NCBI GenBank assembly: GCA_028723525.1
Contig: JAQYET010000076.1
Span: 94,134-158,133, forward strand
DNA length: 64,000 nt
Source: Prevotellaceae bacterium
GTDB lineage: Bacteria > Bacteroidota > Bacteroidia > Bacteroidales > Bacteroidaceae
Direction of reading: 5' to 3'
Shown here: positions 25,968 to 35,269 of the stretch, in pieces
How positions within the stretch are numbered: the stretch's first letter is position 1
Layout of the letters: each line of letters begins with the position of its first letter
Translations under genes and position numbers: made by a program
The notes under the pieces: model-generated
What the model was told of the DNA's origin: nothing
What the model saw: the letters and a program-made list of their open reading frames with translations, nothing else
Databases searched by the model: none

Positions 25968-28028
25968 ATGATTAACAAGCAACTATTAGAACCGGAAAGC
26001 ATCGTTGTAATCGGTGGTTCCAATAATTGTCATAAGCCGGGTGGTGCCGTAGTGCGCAACCTTCTGAGTGGCGGGTATAAGGGAACGTTGCATATCGTCA
26101 ACCCCAAAGAAGACGAGGTGCAGGGCATAAAAGCGTTCAATGATGTGAAAGAATTGCCGCAGACCGACCTCGCAATTCTTGTAGTGGCAGCGAAATTCTG
26201 CCCGGAGTATGTGGAATTTCTTGCCGCCGAGAAGCAGACTCGGGCTTTCATAATCCTCTCTGCAGGTTTTGGAGAAGAGACAAAGGAAGGTGCGGTGCTC
26301 GAACAGCAGGTGCTCGACTCGTGCGAACGCCACGGTTGTGCACTCATCGGACCAAACTGTATCGGTCTGCTCACACGCTGGCATCACTCTGTGTTTACCA
26401 AACCCATACCCAACCTCAACCCTAAGGGCGTTGACTTCATTTCAGGTTCGGGTGCCACAGCGGTGTTTATTCTCGAAAGTGCGGTGACAAAGGGTCTTAC
26501 GTTCAATTCTGTTTGGTCGGTTGGTAATGGTCGTCAGATAGGCATTGAGAGCGTTCTGGAATATATGGACGAGCATTTCGACCCGGAGAAAGACTCTAAG
26601 GTGAAATTGCTCTACGTAGAGAACATATCCGACCCGGATAAACTTCTGCAGCACGCAACGTCGCTTATACGCAAGGGATGTCGCATTGCCGCGATTAAGG
26701 CAGGCTCTTCAGAGAGTGGCAGTCGTGCCGCATCAAGTCACACCGGAGCCATTGCTTCGAGCGATTCGGCAGTGGAGGCTCTCTTCCGCAAGGCCGGCAT
26801 CGTGCGCTGTTTCTCACGCGACGAGCTGACAACCGTGGGCTGTATATTCACACTTCCGCGCTTGACAGGAAAGAATGTGGCAATCGTGACCCATGCCGGA
26901 GGTCCCGGTGTGATGCTTACGGATGCTCTTTCAAAGGGTGGAATGAACGTTCCGCCAATCTCCGGAAAGGTTGCCGACGAGCTGAAAGAACTTCTCTTCC
27001 CCGGCTCTTCAGTGGCAAATCCGATTGACATCCTCGCCACCGGAACGCCCGAACATCTCGGTCTCGCAATCGATTACTGCGAAAAGAAGTTCGATAATAT
27101 TGACGCCATAATGGTTATTTTCGGCACACCGGGACTCGTTGAACTATATGAGGCATACGATGTGTTGCACAAGAAGATGCTCGAATGTAAGAAACCGATA
27201 TTCCCGATACTTCCAAGTGTGGTGACAGCCGGACCGGAAGTGAGCGAATTCCTGCAGCATGGGCATGTTAATTTCTCTGATGAAGTGGTGCTTGCCACTG
27301 CTCTGTCACAGATTATGAGGACACCGGAGCCTGCCGATGAGTTGATGGAAACCAACGGTGTTGATGTGCCCCGCATACGCCGTATCATAGACGGCATAGG
27401 AGAGAATGGTTACATCTCGCCGAAACTTGTCAACGAACTTCTTGACAGTGCCGGTATTCCTACCGTTCCGGAGTTTGTCAGCAGCAGCAAGAGAGACTTG
27501 ATTGCATTTGCCGAGAAGTGCGGTTATCCGGTTGTGGCAAAGGTCGTAGGACCGGTGCATAAGAGCGATGTAGGTGGCGTTGTGCTGAATGTTGGCACTT
27601 CGGAGCAACTCGCCGGAGAGTTCGACCGCATGATGAAGATTACCGATGCCACGGCAGTGATGGTGCAGAAGATGATAAAGGGTACCGAACTTTTCATCGG
27701 CGCGAAGTATGAACCGCGCTTCGGTCATGTCGTGTTGTGCGGTCTCGGAGGTATATTCGTTGAGGTTTTGAAGGATGTTTCGAGCGGTCTTGCCCCATTG
27801 TCTTACGCCGAGGCAGAGAACATGATAACTTCGCTCAGAGGCTATAAGATAATAAAGGGTACACGAGGACAGAAAGGACTCAACGAGAAAAAGTATGCAG
27901 AGATTATCGTTCGCCTGTCAACTCTCCTCCGCCATGCTACGGAAATAAAGGAGATGGACATAAATCCATTGCTCGCAGACGAGAACGATGTCATTGCTGT
28001 GGATGCCCGAATACTTGTGGAAAAATAA
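25968..28028 (+). CDS. ADP-forming acyl-CoA synthetase (fused alpha/beta)
   Basis: A 686-residue NDP-forming acyl-CoA synthetase that makes ATP from an acyl-CoA (probably acetyl-CoA) plus ADP and Pi, typical of energy gain in fermenters. A CoA-binding Rossmann domain (1-130, VIGGSNNCHKPGG) is followed by succinyl-CoA-ligase-like domains (150-450) and a C-terminal ATP-grasp (about 475-686; YPVVAKVVGPVHKSDVGGV). The conserved His of SSHTGAIAS (near 260) is the expected phosphohistidine. No GNAT domain is attached, so it is not the Pat acetyltransferase type. It is probably monocistronic, with a strong hairpin downstream. Confidence 0.9.
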   Translation: MINKQLLEPESIVVIGGSNNCHKPGGAVVRNLLSGGYKGTLHIVNPKEDEVQGIKAFNDVKELPQTDLAILVVAAKFCPEYVEFLAAEKQTRAFIILSAGFGEETKEGAVLEQQVLDSCERHGCALIGPNCIGLLTRWHHSVFTKPIPNLNPKGVDFISGSGATAVFILESAVTKGLTFNSVWSVGNGRQIGIESVLEYMDEHFDPEKDSKVKLLYVENISDPDKLLQHATSLIRKGCRIAAIKAGSSESGSRAASSHTGAIASSDSAVEALFRKAGIVRCFSRDELTTVGCIFTLPRLTGKNVAIVTHAGGPGVMLTDALSKGGMNVPPISGKVADELKELLFPGSSVANPIDILATGTPEHLGLAIDYCEKKFDNIDAIMVIFGTPGLVELYEAYDVLHKKMLECKKPIFPILPSVVTAGPEVSEFLQHGHVNFSDEVVLATALSQIMRTPEPADELMETNGVDVPRIRRIIDGIGENGYISPKLVNELLDSAGIPTVPEFVSSSKRDLIAFAEKCGYPVVAKVVGPVHKSDVGGVVLNVGTSEQLAGEFDRMMKITDATAVMVQKMIKGTELFIGAKYEPRFGHVVLCGLGGIFVEVLKDVSSGLAPLSYAEAENMITSLRGYKIIKGTRGQKGLNEKKYAEIIVRLSTLLRHATEIKEMDINPLLADENDVIAVDARILVEK

Positions 28029-28099
28029 AGAAACATTTCCGACAGGGGTAAATACCGGGCTTTAATACAGAAAGAGTTTACGGCTCGTAAAACATAAAT

Positions 28100-28149
28100 A
28101 CAGGGTCAATCAATTACTTGGATTACAAGAGTTGATTGACCCTGTTTTA
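28100..28149. terminator. Terminator after the acyl-CoA synthetase gene
   Basis: A perfect 14-bp stem ACAGGGTCAATCAA/TTGATTGACCCTGT with an 18-nt loop, followed by TTTAATT, lies between convergent genes. The 262-bp gap holds nothing else I can recognise. Confidence 0.8.
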
Positions 28150-28289
28150 ATTCCGGTCGGTCATTCGGACACGTACTTACAAGCAAACATAATCAGCCGG
28201 GGAACGACACAATTAAATAAAGTGTAAGTGCAAGTGGTCTAATGAACGGTTTCGGCTTAATATTTAGCATACAATAATACTTATTATGT

Positions 28290-30605
28290 TCAGAATGTGG
28301 GGGCTATGTTATCCCTGTTGTTTAACTTTCTTGACACCTCTTTCTGCTTTCCTGATTGGAAGTTATATGAAAATCCGATGATAAACATCGACTTGTTGTC
28401 TCGTATTATGCGGTCGTCAAAGTACCTCACAGCCGACTCTCCGGTGGTTTCAGTTCTATAATGAGCATCTTTTCCGATGAAGAGTAAGCCCATATTAAAC
28501 TGCCAATTCTTCAGTTTGTAGGTAATACTTAGGTCGTTGTTGTTCTCACTCAACGAACGGAACAGCCCTGATACGGAATAGTATGGTATCACATATTGAT
28601 AATTGAGTATGAAATTTTTGTATATCAGGCTCATCGAGAATCGGTTCTCTAACGAGAAGTTGGTGTGAACTCCTTCCGGTGTCGTAACCTTTTGCCATAA
28701 GGGTTGCACGAACAAACCAATCTGCAGCAACTCATTTCCCAACGGTTTTATCTGCGACTGAAGGAAAGTTCCGTAATATTGGTTGCGTGATGTGTTCCTG
28801 TAAGTCAATATCAGTTTGTCTCCCTCCACGCGGAAGTACTCATTTATAGGATTGTGTTCATACTGATAGAAACCTCCTAAAAGAAGATTAATCCACTTGT
28901 TATTATAGGAGTCCATCATCATCACTTGTGTCATCGAACCATTAGTCAGGTTCGGATTGCCCTTCTTCACGATATCGCGTGTTATGGATATTGCATTGTT
29001 GCTGAGCATATCTATGCCCGGCATCACCGGCGAACTGTTTATTACAAAACGCAGCGAGTTGTTATCGCTGAAACTATATCCTACAACCATTTTGGGAGTA
29101 AAGAGCAAACGATTATATTTATTTTCCAAACAGTTACTGTATATATGTGTAAATCCCAAACTGAGACGATACATCCATTTTGCCTTCGTTCCCGTAATCT
29201 CCCCATAGGCATACTGTTTTAGATAGTCGGAGTTGTATTTACTGCTGCCGAAAAGATTGTCAATGTCACTTAATAAGTGGCTGTATTCTATCTTATACCC
29301 GGCATTAAGTTTCGATGTAAGCGAAAGAGTTCTGCTATAAGCAGCCTCACCAATAACACTTTGTTTACGGTTTTTCAAGGTCATTAAATCCTCATACATC
29401 TTGCTTTCAGTGTATTTTTCTATCTCTTTCCGTTTGTCATCACCCTTGGTTTGAAAGTGGTTCAGGTTTATGTTAAGCGTAAGTTCATCCTTGTCGGATA
29501 TTTTCCGCCAATAATAAAGGTCAAGTGCGGGGTGTATGGTCTTGTCATTCTTGTCCCAATCCTTGAATAGTGAATTGACATAATTGTCTTTCTTATATAT
29601 CCCTTCATAAACAGCCTTGGAAAAAAACTTACTATAATCAGGAGTAAAAGTTGCTTGGAAGATTTGCTTTTCGGCATCAACTAAGGCATATTTCAGTGAG
29701 AGGCTATGGGTGGTGTAGCCAAAGGCGTCTTTGCCTTGTGTGTAATCCTGATGTTCTATTCCGTTGAGCGTGTAGTCATACTGCGCGTTTTCCTGTCTGT
29801 CCTTATAGTCCCGATAGTTTAGATAATACTCAAGGTCAAACCGATGCTTGCCGAGTGTGGCAGAATAGTATGCCGATGAATTATTAAATCCTGTCGTAAA
29901 GGCAGTCAATGTCTGCGTTCCGAAAGAGTAACCATTGTCTAATGTCTTGGTGATAACGTTTATCACTGTGCCCACATAGGCGTATCTTGCCGGAGGAATA
30001 TCGTAATATTCCACACGCAAAACCTTTTCCGGAGGTATCATTTTCAGTAGAGCATCAGTTGCTTTCATGCCATTTACAAGCACGAGCAATCCTCCTCCCT
30101 GCATGGTTGACAACTTTCCACTCATCGGATCTTCCCTCATATTTGGTATATTGCGCAGCAAATCTTTTGCGTAACTCGCGTTTGCTCTCTGCTCTTTATT
30201 GAAAAGTATCACATTATGGTCGGTCTTTTGTCGGGTCAGGTTCGATTTGACAACCACCTCCCCAAGTTCTATATTGCTATTTACAAGTTCAATATTCTTC
30301 ACCAATACATTACCTGCCGACGGCATGGCAATGCGTAAATGTTGTTGATGAACTTCGTAACCGACATTACTGACAGTTATTTTATATTGTCCCACCGGCA
30401 GGTTTTCCAAGTTATACTGACCTTGTTGGTCGGTCATGGTTCCTGCGAACATCTTTGTGGTATCACTCATCTGGTATAATACCACGTTGGCAAATGGAAT
30501 ATCGGTCTCTGTCTCTTTATCACTTACTTTGCCACAGAGTGTAACCTGTGCAAAGGAAACACTGGCGATGATAAGGTAGAGGTGTAATAATAGTATGCGT
30601 TTCAT
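28290..30605 (-). CDS. TonB-dependent-receptor-like outer-membrane protein
   Basis: A 771-residue outer-membrane protein: signal peptide (1-19), a carboxypeptidase-regulatory-like beta-sandwich (22-105; LCGKVSDKETETDIPFANV), a plug domain (112-220; LLRNIPNMREDPMSG, LLVLVNG, INVITK) and a long beta-barrel to the end. It fits the Bacteroidetes outer-membrane beta-barrel family related to SusC. The ligand is unknown and no SusD partner is present. Its ATG overlaps the stop of the 245-residue gene upstream (ATGA), so the two are translationally coupled. A LuxR-type regulator is divergent from the pair. Confidence 0.85.
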   Translation of the reverse strand: MKRILLLHLYLIIASVSFAQVTLCGKVSDKETETDIPFANVVLYQMSDTTKMFAGTMTDQQGQYNLENLPVGQYKITVSNVGYEVHQQHLRIAMPSAGNVLVKNIELVNSNIELGEVVVKSNLTRQKTDHNVILFNKEQRANASYAKDLLRNIPNMREDPMSGKLSTMQGGGLLVLVNGMKATDALLKMIPPEKVLRVEYYDIPPARYAYVGTVINVITKTLDNGYSFGTQTLTAFTTGFNNSSAYYSATLGKHRFDLEYYLNYRDYKDRQENAQYDYTLNGIEHQDYTQGKDAFGYTTHSLSLKYALVDAEKQIFQATFTPDYSKFFSKAVYEGIYKKDNYVNSLFKDWDKNDKTIHPALDLYYWRKISDKDELTLNINLNHFQTKGDDKRKEIEKYTESKMYEDLMTLKNRKQSVIGEAAYSRTLSLTSKLNAGYKIEYSHLLSDIDNLFGSSKYNSDYLKQYAYGEITGTKAKWMYRLSLGFTHIYSNCLENKYNRLLFTPKMVVGYSFSDNNSLRFVINSSPVMPGIDMLSNNAISITRDIVKKGNPNLTNGSMTQVMMMDSYNNKWINLLLGGFYQYEHNPINEYFRVEGDKLILTYRNTSRNQYYGTFLQSQIKPLGNELLQIGLFVQPLWQKVTTPEGVHTNFSLENRFSMSLIYKNFILNYQYVIPYYSVSGLFRSLSENNNDLSITYKLKNWQFNMGLLFIGKDAHYRTETTGESAVRYFDDRIIRDNKSMFIIGFSYNFQSGKQKEVSRKLNNRDNIAPTF

Positions 30606-31339
30606 CGGCTCAATGGAAGGCTGTTAATATATTGTGTATCTGATGGAAAACTTCCGGGATTGCCTGCAACCAAAGTAATGTTGATCGCTCCTGAAAAATA
30701 TTTATTTGGCTCGTTATATAAAACTAACTGACAATTCTTAATATAATTGACTGTGAGATTATCAAGAAGTGATTTCAACTTACTCTCCGTCAGGTTGCTG
30801 TTGTTTATAAAGATTCTTAAACCGGCATTTGATTCTTTGCCAAAGAAATTATCTTCGTCCATTTCAATGTCGGGCATTGTTTTAAGAAATTCTCTTAAAG
30901 AAATATTACGTTCTGTCGGCAAATCCAATTCCTTTACGGTGTAAAAATCAATATTTGCAGGGATCTCCATGTGAATATTCATATTGCCATTAGGGAAAGG
31001 CGGCTTCTCTGTCCATTGTTTAGGAAGGTAAACACCGATGAGTTCGTTTCCGGCATAAACTTCCAACTTGTTCTGCTTATATATATCAATAGGTGTCCCT
31101 TCTAACGATATATCTCCTATGGCACTACTCATTGATACAGCTTTCGGTTGCTCATCTTCACCTTCAATCATAACTACCGTAAGATACGGGCTTGCAGATT
31201 TCACACCGTTTGTTTCCTTAAATGTATAACCTTGATAATAATAATCGCTGTGCTCTTGATTTTGAGCATTAACAGTAGATGGCATAACGCTGAAAACACT
31301 CACTGAAATAATAATTAAGACCTTTATTAACACTTTCAT
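30602..31339 (-). CDS. Secreted barrel-less partner with regulatory-like and plug-like domains
   Basis: A 245-residue exported protein (signal peptide 1-25) that I do not recognise as a named family. Residues about 50-105 can be laid over the beta-sandwich of the 771-residue neighbour (PYLTVVMIEGEDEQ; GDISLEGTP against GQYNLENLP). Residues about 145-225 can be laid over its plug (FLKTMPDIEM against LLRNIPNMRE; LRIFINN against LLVLVNG; GAINITL against TVINVIT). It therefore looks like a receptor N-terminus without a barrel. It is coupled to the barrel gene by an ATGA overlap. A consensus promoter lies at 31389-31419. Confidence 0.75.
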   Translation of the reverse strand: MKVLIKVLIIISVSVFSVMPSTVNAQNQEHSDYYYQGYTFKETNGVKSASPYLTVVMIEGEDEQPKAVSMSSAIGDISLEGTPIDIYKQNKLEVYAGNELIGVYLPKQWTEKPPFPNGNMNIHMEIPANIDFYTVKELDLPTERNISLREFLKTMPDIEMDEDNFFGKESNAGLRIFINNSNLTESKLKSLLDNLTVNYIKNCQLVLYNEPNKYFSGAINITLVAGNPGSFPSDTQYINSLPLSR

Positions 31340-31388
31340 AATTTAGGTTTATTTGAATTTGACTTATTTCTAAAACAATTTTGTGTCG

Positions 31389-31419
31389 CAAAGATATGTA
31401 AAAGCGATAGTTTCAGCAA
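31389..31419 (-). promoter_or_regulatory. Promoter of the plug-like/barrel operon
   Basis: On the minus strand, TTG (31419-31417), 20 bp, then TATCTTTG (31396-31389). The leader is about 46 nt. The divergent regulator gene has its own TATCTTTG at 31504-31511. Confidence 0.65.
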
Positions 31420-31540
31420 TACCCAAAAGTGTATTTTTTATGAAAAGCACTAATGGCATGTCGTTTTTCACCCTTTCGGGTAATGTTTTTTGTGCAAAAT
31501 CGCTATCTTTGCATTATTATAATAAAGCATAGACTATACA

Positions 31541-32314
31541 ATGAGCTTAATTATTAACGGAGACAGTCAACTACACATGCCACATTATGCCCGTCCTAAA
31601 ATCGAAGAGGAACAATATGGCGAACTGCAGCCTTACATCGACTCTGCAAAGGCTTATGCCCGAATAACCTATCAGTCGCTTTACATCATAGATTACTACA
31701 AGATGAATTTCCTCTATGTTTCCGACAATCCTCTGTTCCTTTGTGGGGAGAGTGCAGAAAAGGTGCAACAGGAGGGGTACAACTTCTACTATCGTCATGT
31801 GCCTGAAGAAGACCTTGTCTTCCTCGAACAAGTGAACAGAGCCGGATTTGATTTTATCAATGGCGTTGCCATATCTGAACGTTCTCAATATAACATATCT
31901 TACAACTTCCGAATTAGTAATCAAGGAACGCGTGATGAAATACTGATCAATCATCAACTGACACCCCTCAAACTGGATAAGGTGGGAAATATATGGCTGG
32001 CTTTATGTCTGGTGTCGCTGGCTTCCACGCAGGAAACAGGTGTGGCTTACATTACTTCGGTGAACTCAAACAAGATGTGGCAGTTCTCTATGAATGGCAG
32101 ATGCTGGAAACAGATTGACGGTATCGTACTGAATGAGCACGAGAAAGCTGTAATATCATTGGCTAATCGAGGCTTGCCTGTAGGTGAGATTGCCAAAGAG
32201 ATATGCCGCTCGGAAGACTCTGTTAAGGGCTATCGCAAAAAACTTTTTCAGAAACTCGGGGTGGGGAACATCTCCGAGGCGATTGCCGTTGCCACGCTCC
32301 GCCGACTGATTTAG
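31541..32314 (+). CDS. LuxR-type transcriptional regulator with PAS-like sensor domain
   Basis: A 257-residue regulator. The C-terminal 60 residues form a GerE/LuxR helix-turn-helix (LNEHEKAVISLANRGLPVGE; SVKGYRKKLFQKLGVGN). The N-terminal part (about 45-190) resembles a PAS-type sensor (YIIDYYKMNFLYVSDNPLFL). There is no phosphoreceiver domain, so it should respond to a ligand or partner rather than a kinase. It is divergent from the plug-like/barrel operon, 201 bp away, and is its most likely regulator (inference). Confidence 0.82.
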   Translation: MSLIINGDSQLHMPHYARPKIEEEQYGELQPYIDSAKAYARITYQSLYIIDYYKMNFLYVSDNPLFLCGESAEKVQQEGYNFYYRHVPEEDLVFLEQVNRAGFDFINGVAISERSQYNISYNFRISNQGTRDEILINHQLTPLKLDKVGNIWLALCLVSLASTQETGVAYITSVNSNKMWQFSMNGRCWKQIDGIVLNEHEKAVISLANRGLPVGEIAKEICRSEDSVKGYRKKLFQKLGVGNISEAIAVATLRRLI

Positions 32315-32419
32315 GTTGCCCTTTGGGAAGTAATAATACGCCTTATTGCATCTTTTCATGCCATATTATGCCCGTTCTCATGCTTTTTTATTAACTTTAC
32401 AACCAAATTAGGAAAGACA

Positions 32420-32893
32420 ATGGAAAATCAAAACGAGAAGTTCATGCGCATGGCGATAGACCTTGCAGTTGAGAATGTGGAAAACGGAGGAGGACCGTTC
32501 GGGGCGGTGATAGTGAAAGACGGGGAAGTAATAGCAACGGGAGTAAATCGCGTAACGTCTAACAACGACCCCACGGCGCATGCCGAGGTGAGCGCAATAC
32601 GTGCGGCTTGCTCGCGTCTTCACACGTTTAATCTTGAAGGAACAACGATATATTCTTCTTGCGAACCGTGCCCGATGTGCCTCGGTGCAATCTACTGGGC
32701 ACACATCTCACATGTGTTCTGCGGATGCAACAAGCACGATGCCGAGGACATCAATTTCGGCGATGCGTTCATCTACCGTGAGTTGGAGAAGCCTAACGAG
32801 GAGCGCGAATTGCCGCAGCAGTTCATAATGCACGACGAGGCACTGCGGGCTTTCCGTGCGTGGACGGCAAAGACCGACAAGATAGAGTATTAG
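32420..32893 (+). CDS. guaD: Guanine deaminase (cytidine-deaminase fold)
   Basis: Deaminates guanine to xanthine. The zinc site is H54-A-E56 and P83-C84-P-M-C87. Surrounding wording (GGPFGAVIVKDG, NDPTAHAEV, SSCEPCPMCLGAIYWA, FIYREL) matches the B. subtilis GuaD type rather than tRNA-adenosine deaminase TadA, and the 157-residue length equals that family (156). Monocistronic; a strong bidirectional terminator follows. Confidence 0.88.
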   Translation: MENQNEKFMRMAIDLAVENVENGGGPFGAVIVKDGEVIATGVNRVTSNNDPTAHAEVSAIRAACSRLHTFNLEGTTIYSSCEPCPMCLGAIYWAHISHVFCGCNKHDAEDINFGDAFIYRELEKPNEERELPQQFIMHDEALRAFRAWTAKTDKIEY

Positions 32894-32929
32894 TAGTGAC
32901 GCTGTCGGCGCACATTTCGCCAAACGAAA

Positions 32930-32970
32930 AAAAGAGCCTGATGCTTTGAATATCTGCATCAGGCTCTTTT
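32930..32970. terminator. Bidirectional terminator between guaD and rng
   Basis: A perfect 15-bp stem AAAAGAGCCTGATGC/GCATCAGGCTCTTTT with an 11-nt loop, A-rich on the left and T-rich on the right, lies between convergent genes. Confidence 0.9.
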
Positions 32971-34544
32971 CATTTTGCTTCTTGCTCTTCCCTCATGTCA
33001 ATGAGTTGTTTCTTGCTGTCAAAGAATTCATATTGCAAGAACCCCATCTTCTGTGAGGGTATTACATGTATTCCCAGTCCGTATTTAAGTTGCCAGCGGC
33101 GTTTCATACTTATGAAACCTTGATTTATGTATGCTGCAACATACGGGTGGACATGCAGGAAGAAAGTCTTAACGCCAATCTTGTTGACAAGGCGGTCAAT
33201 TTTTCGCTCCAGTTGGTCGGTAAACAGGAAACTCGATTTTATCGTTCCCTTTCCGAAACACGTGGGGCAGGTCTCTTCTACGTTTACATCCATTGCAGGT
33301 CTTACGCGTTGTCGGGTTATCTGCATCAGTCCGAACTTCGACAGAGGCAGTATGTTGTGGCGTGCTCTGTCTTTCTGCATGTTCTTACACATGCGTTCAT
33401 ATAACATCTGCCGGTCTTCTGCCAGATTCATGTCGATAAAGTCAACGATGATGATACCCCCCATGTCGCGCAGTCTCAGTTGTCGTGCGAGTTCGTCAGC
33501 GGCTCCGAGGTTCACTTCCAGAGCGTTGCCCTCCTGTCCTTTTTCCGCTCTGATACGGTTTCCGCTGTTCACGTCCACCACGTGCATTGCTTCGGTATGT
33601 TCGATGATGAGATAAGCACCGTGCTTATAGTTCACCGTCTTTCCGAAGCTTGCTTTGATCTGCTTGGTGATGTTGAAGTTGTCAAAGATAGGCACATTGC
33701 CACCGTACAGTTTCACAATGCCTGCCTTTTCAGGGGCAATCAGCGTGACGTATTCCTTCACCTCGTTGAACACCTGCTCGTCGTTTATGTAGATGTTCTC
33801 ATACGAGGGATTAAACAGGTCGCGCAACAGTGCCACCACTCTGCTTGTCTCCTCATACACGAGTTGAGGTCTTTTTTGCGTTTTCTGTACCTTGGCGATG
33901 GCATCCTCCCATCGCTTGTAGAGGATTTTTAGTTCGGAGTCGAGTTCTGCCACCCTCTTTCCCTCAGCCACTGTTCTCACGATAACGCCCACGTTTTTGG
34001 GCTTTATGCTCTGTATGAGCTGCTTGAGCCGGGCGCGTTCTTCTCCGCTTTTGATTTTTGTAGAAACAGAAACTTTATCGTTGAAAGGTATCAGCACCAA
34101 GAATCGCCCTGCGAAACTCAGTTCTGCCGTAAGTCGCGGACCCTTTGTGGATATAGGTTCCTTGACTATCTGCACCAGCACTTCCTGTTCTTTCTCCAGC
34201 ACACTGGTTATGGTGCCGTCTTTTTTCATTTCCGGAAGCCTGCCGGCTTTTGTGAACGGATAAAGTTTTTTCCTGTCGCTTTGCACCTGTTTCAGGTACT
34301 TCTCGTAGGAGTTGAATTGTCCACCTAAGTCAAGATAATGCAGAAAAGCGTCGCGTTCGTATCCCACATCCACAAAACTGGCGTTCAGTCCGGCCATCAG
34401 TTTCCTGACTTTTGCCACATAGATGTTTCCAACAGAGAATGAAGCCGAGCGGGGCTCTGTCTGGTATTCCACCAGATTTTTGTCCTCCAGCAAGGCTATT
34501 GAAATCTCATTTTGTTGGACGTCAATTACTACTTCGCTGGTCAT
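32970..34544 (-). CDS. rng: Ribonuclease G/E family endoribonuclease
   Basis: A 524-residue single-strand-specific endoribonuclease for mRNA decay and rRNA maturation. It has an S1-like domain near the N-terminus (about 35-130), the catalytic metal-site region (GGIIIVDFIDM and later HNILPLSKFGLMQITRQR) and the zinc-link motif CPTCFGKG near residue 420. There is no long RNase E-type scaffold tail, so RNase G is the better name. It lies downstream of HU and a 29-residue basic protein gene. Confidence 0.92.
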   Translation of the reverse strand: MTSEVVIDVQQNEISIALLEDKNLVEYQTEPRSASFSVGNIYVAKVRKLMAGLNASFVDVGYERDAFLHYLDLGGQFNSYEKYLKQVQSDRKKLYPFTKAGRLPEMKKDGTITSVLEKEQEVLVQIVKEPISTKGPRLTAELSFAGRFLVLIPFNDKVSVSTKIKSGEERARLKQLIQSIKPKNVGVIVRTVAEGKRVAELDSELKILYKRWEDAIAKVQKTQKRPQLVYEETSRVVALLRDLFNPSYENIYINDEQVFNEVKEYVTLIAPEKAGIVKLYGGNVPIFDNFNITKQIKASFGKTVNYKHGAYLIIEHTEAMHVVDVNSGNRIRAEKGQEGNALEVNLGAADELARQLRLRDMGGIIIVDFIDMNLAEDRQMLYERMCKNMQKDRARHNILPLSKFGLMQITRQRVRPAMDVNVEETCPTCFGKGTIKSSFLFTDQLERKIDRLVNKIGVKTFFLHVHPYVAAYINQGFISMKRRWQLKYGLGIHVIPSQKMGFLQYEFFDSKKQLIDMREEQEAK

Positions 34545-34633
34545 TGTCTTGTCTTTTAGTTCTCGCCGCTTGCGCTTTGAGAGTACTTTCTGTCCCTGTC
34601 ATTGCATGTTTGACGACAGAGAGGTGGTCTAAG

Positions 34634-34665
34634 CATAAGAGCAAGTGTGATTACTTGCTCTTATG
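34634..34665 (-). terminator. Hairpin spanning the stop of the 29-residue basic protein gene
   Basis: A 13-bp stem CATAAGAGCAAGT/ACTTGCTCTTATG with a 6-nt loop covers the last codons and stop of the small gene. No U-tract follows, so it may set relative expression of HU/small protein versus rng rather than fully stop transcription. Confidence 0.5.
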
Positions 34666-34740
34666 ACGGTTCTTTCTCAATCTCTTCTTACGCTTGTGGG
34701 TGGCCATTTTGTGACCCTTCTTTTTCTTTCCGTTAGGCAT
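34651..34740 (-). CDS. 29-residue very basic protein, AURKAIP1/COX24 (mS38-like) type
   Basis: A 30-codon frame starting MPNGKKKKGHKMATHKRKKR and ending NRHKSK. More than half the residues are Lys, Arg or His. It matches the small basic protein that Bacteroidetes genomes often encode beside HU and RNase G, annotated with the AURKAIP1/COX24 domain (mitochondrial small-subunit protein mS38). A ribosome-associated role is therefore likely but inferred. It is too short for a usual gene finder. It lies 44 bp downstream of HU and ends in a hairpin. Confidence 0.85.
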   Translation of the reverse strand: MPNGKKKKGHKMATHKRKKRLRKNRHKSK

Positions 34741-34784
34741 AATGTTTATATTTTGATGTTAATAAATAAATTTATCTCTCTGTA

Positions 34785-35078
34785 TTAGTCCTCTGCATCC
34801 TCGCCCTTCATCTTGGCAACGAAACTCTTTGCCGGCTTGAAATCGGGGAAGTCGTGAGCAGGAATAACGATTGTGGTGTTCTTGGAGATGTTTCTTGCAG
34901 TCTTCTCTGCGCGGTGTTTCACGATGAAACTTCCGAAGCCACGCAGGTAAACATTCTCTCTCTTGTCGAGCAAGCTGCTCTTAATAACGTCCATGAAAGC
35001 CTCAACAGTAGCAGATACGTCTTTTCTGGCAACGCCGGTCTGGTTGACTATCTCCTCTATAATATTTGCCTTTGTCAT
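34785..35078 (-). CDS. HU-family DNA-binding protein
   Basis: A 97-residue histone-like protein that bends and packs DNA. The fold runs from MTKANIIEEIVNQTG through VEAFMDVIKSSL to the beta-arm region GFGSFIVKHRAEKTARN and ends KSFVAKMK plus an acidic tail. A -7 box TACCTTTG lies at 35187-35180 on the minus strand. HU, the small basic protein and rng probably share this start. Confidence 0.94.
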   Translation of the reverse strand: MTKANIIEEIVNQTGVARKDVSATVEAFMDVIKSSLLDKRENVYLRGFGSFIVKHRAEKTARNISKNTTIVIPAHDFPDFKPAKSFVAKMKGEDAED

Positions 35079-35269
35079 CTTGATGTGTGTTAAATGATAA
35101 TCAATAATTCTGTTTTTTCTCTACATTAGTGCCTTTGCTGTCAGCAGCATTTTATTGCATGCTGATTTTAAAGCGGTTGCAAAGGTACGAGTTTTTCACG
35201 TTAAAAAAAAATCTTTTCTCGTTTTTTTTCCAACATGTTAGCATTATTAGCGTATTGGATTGGCACCAC

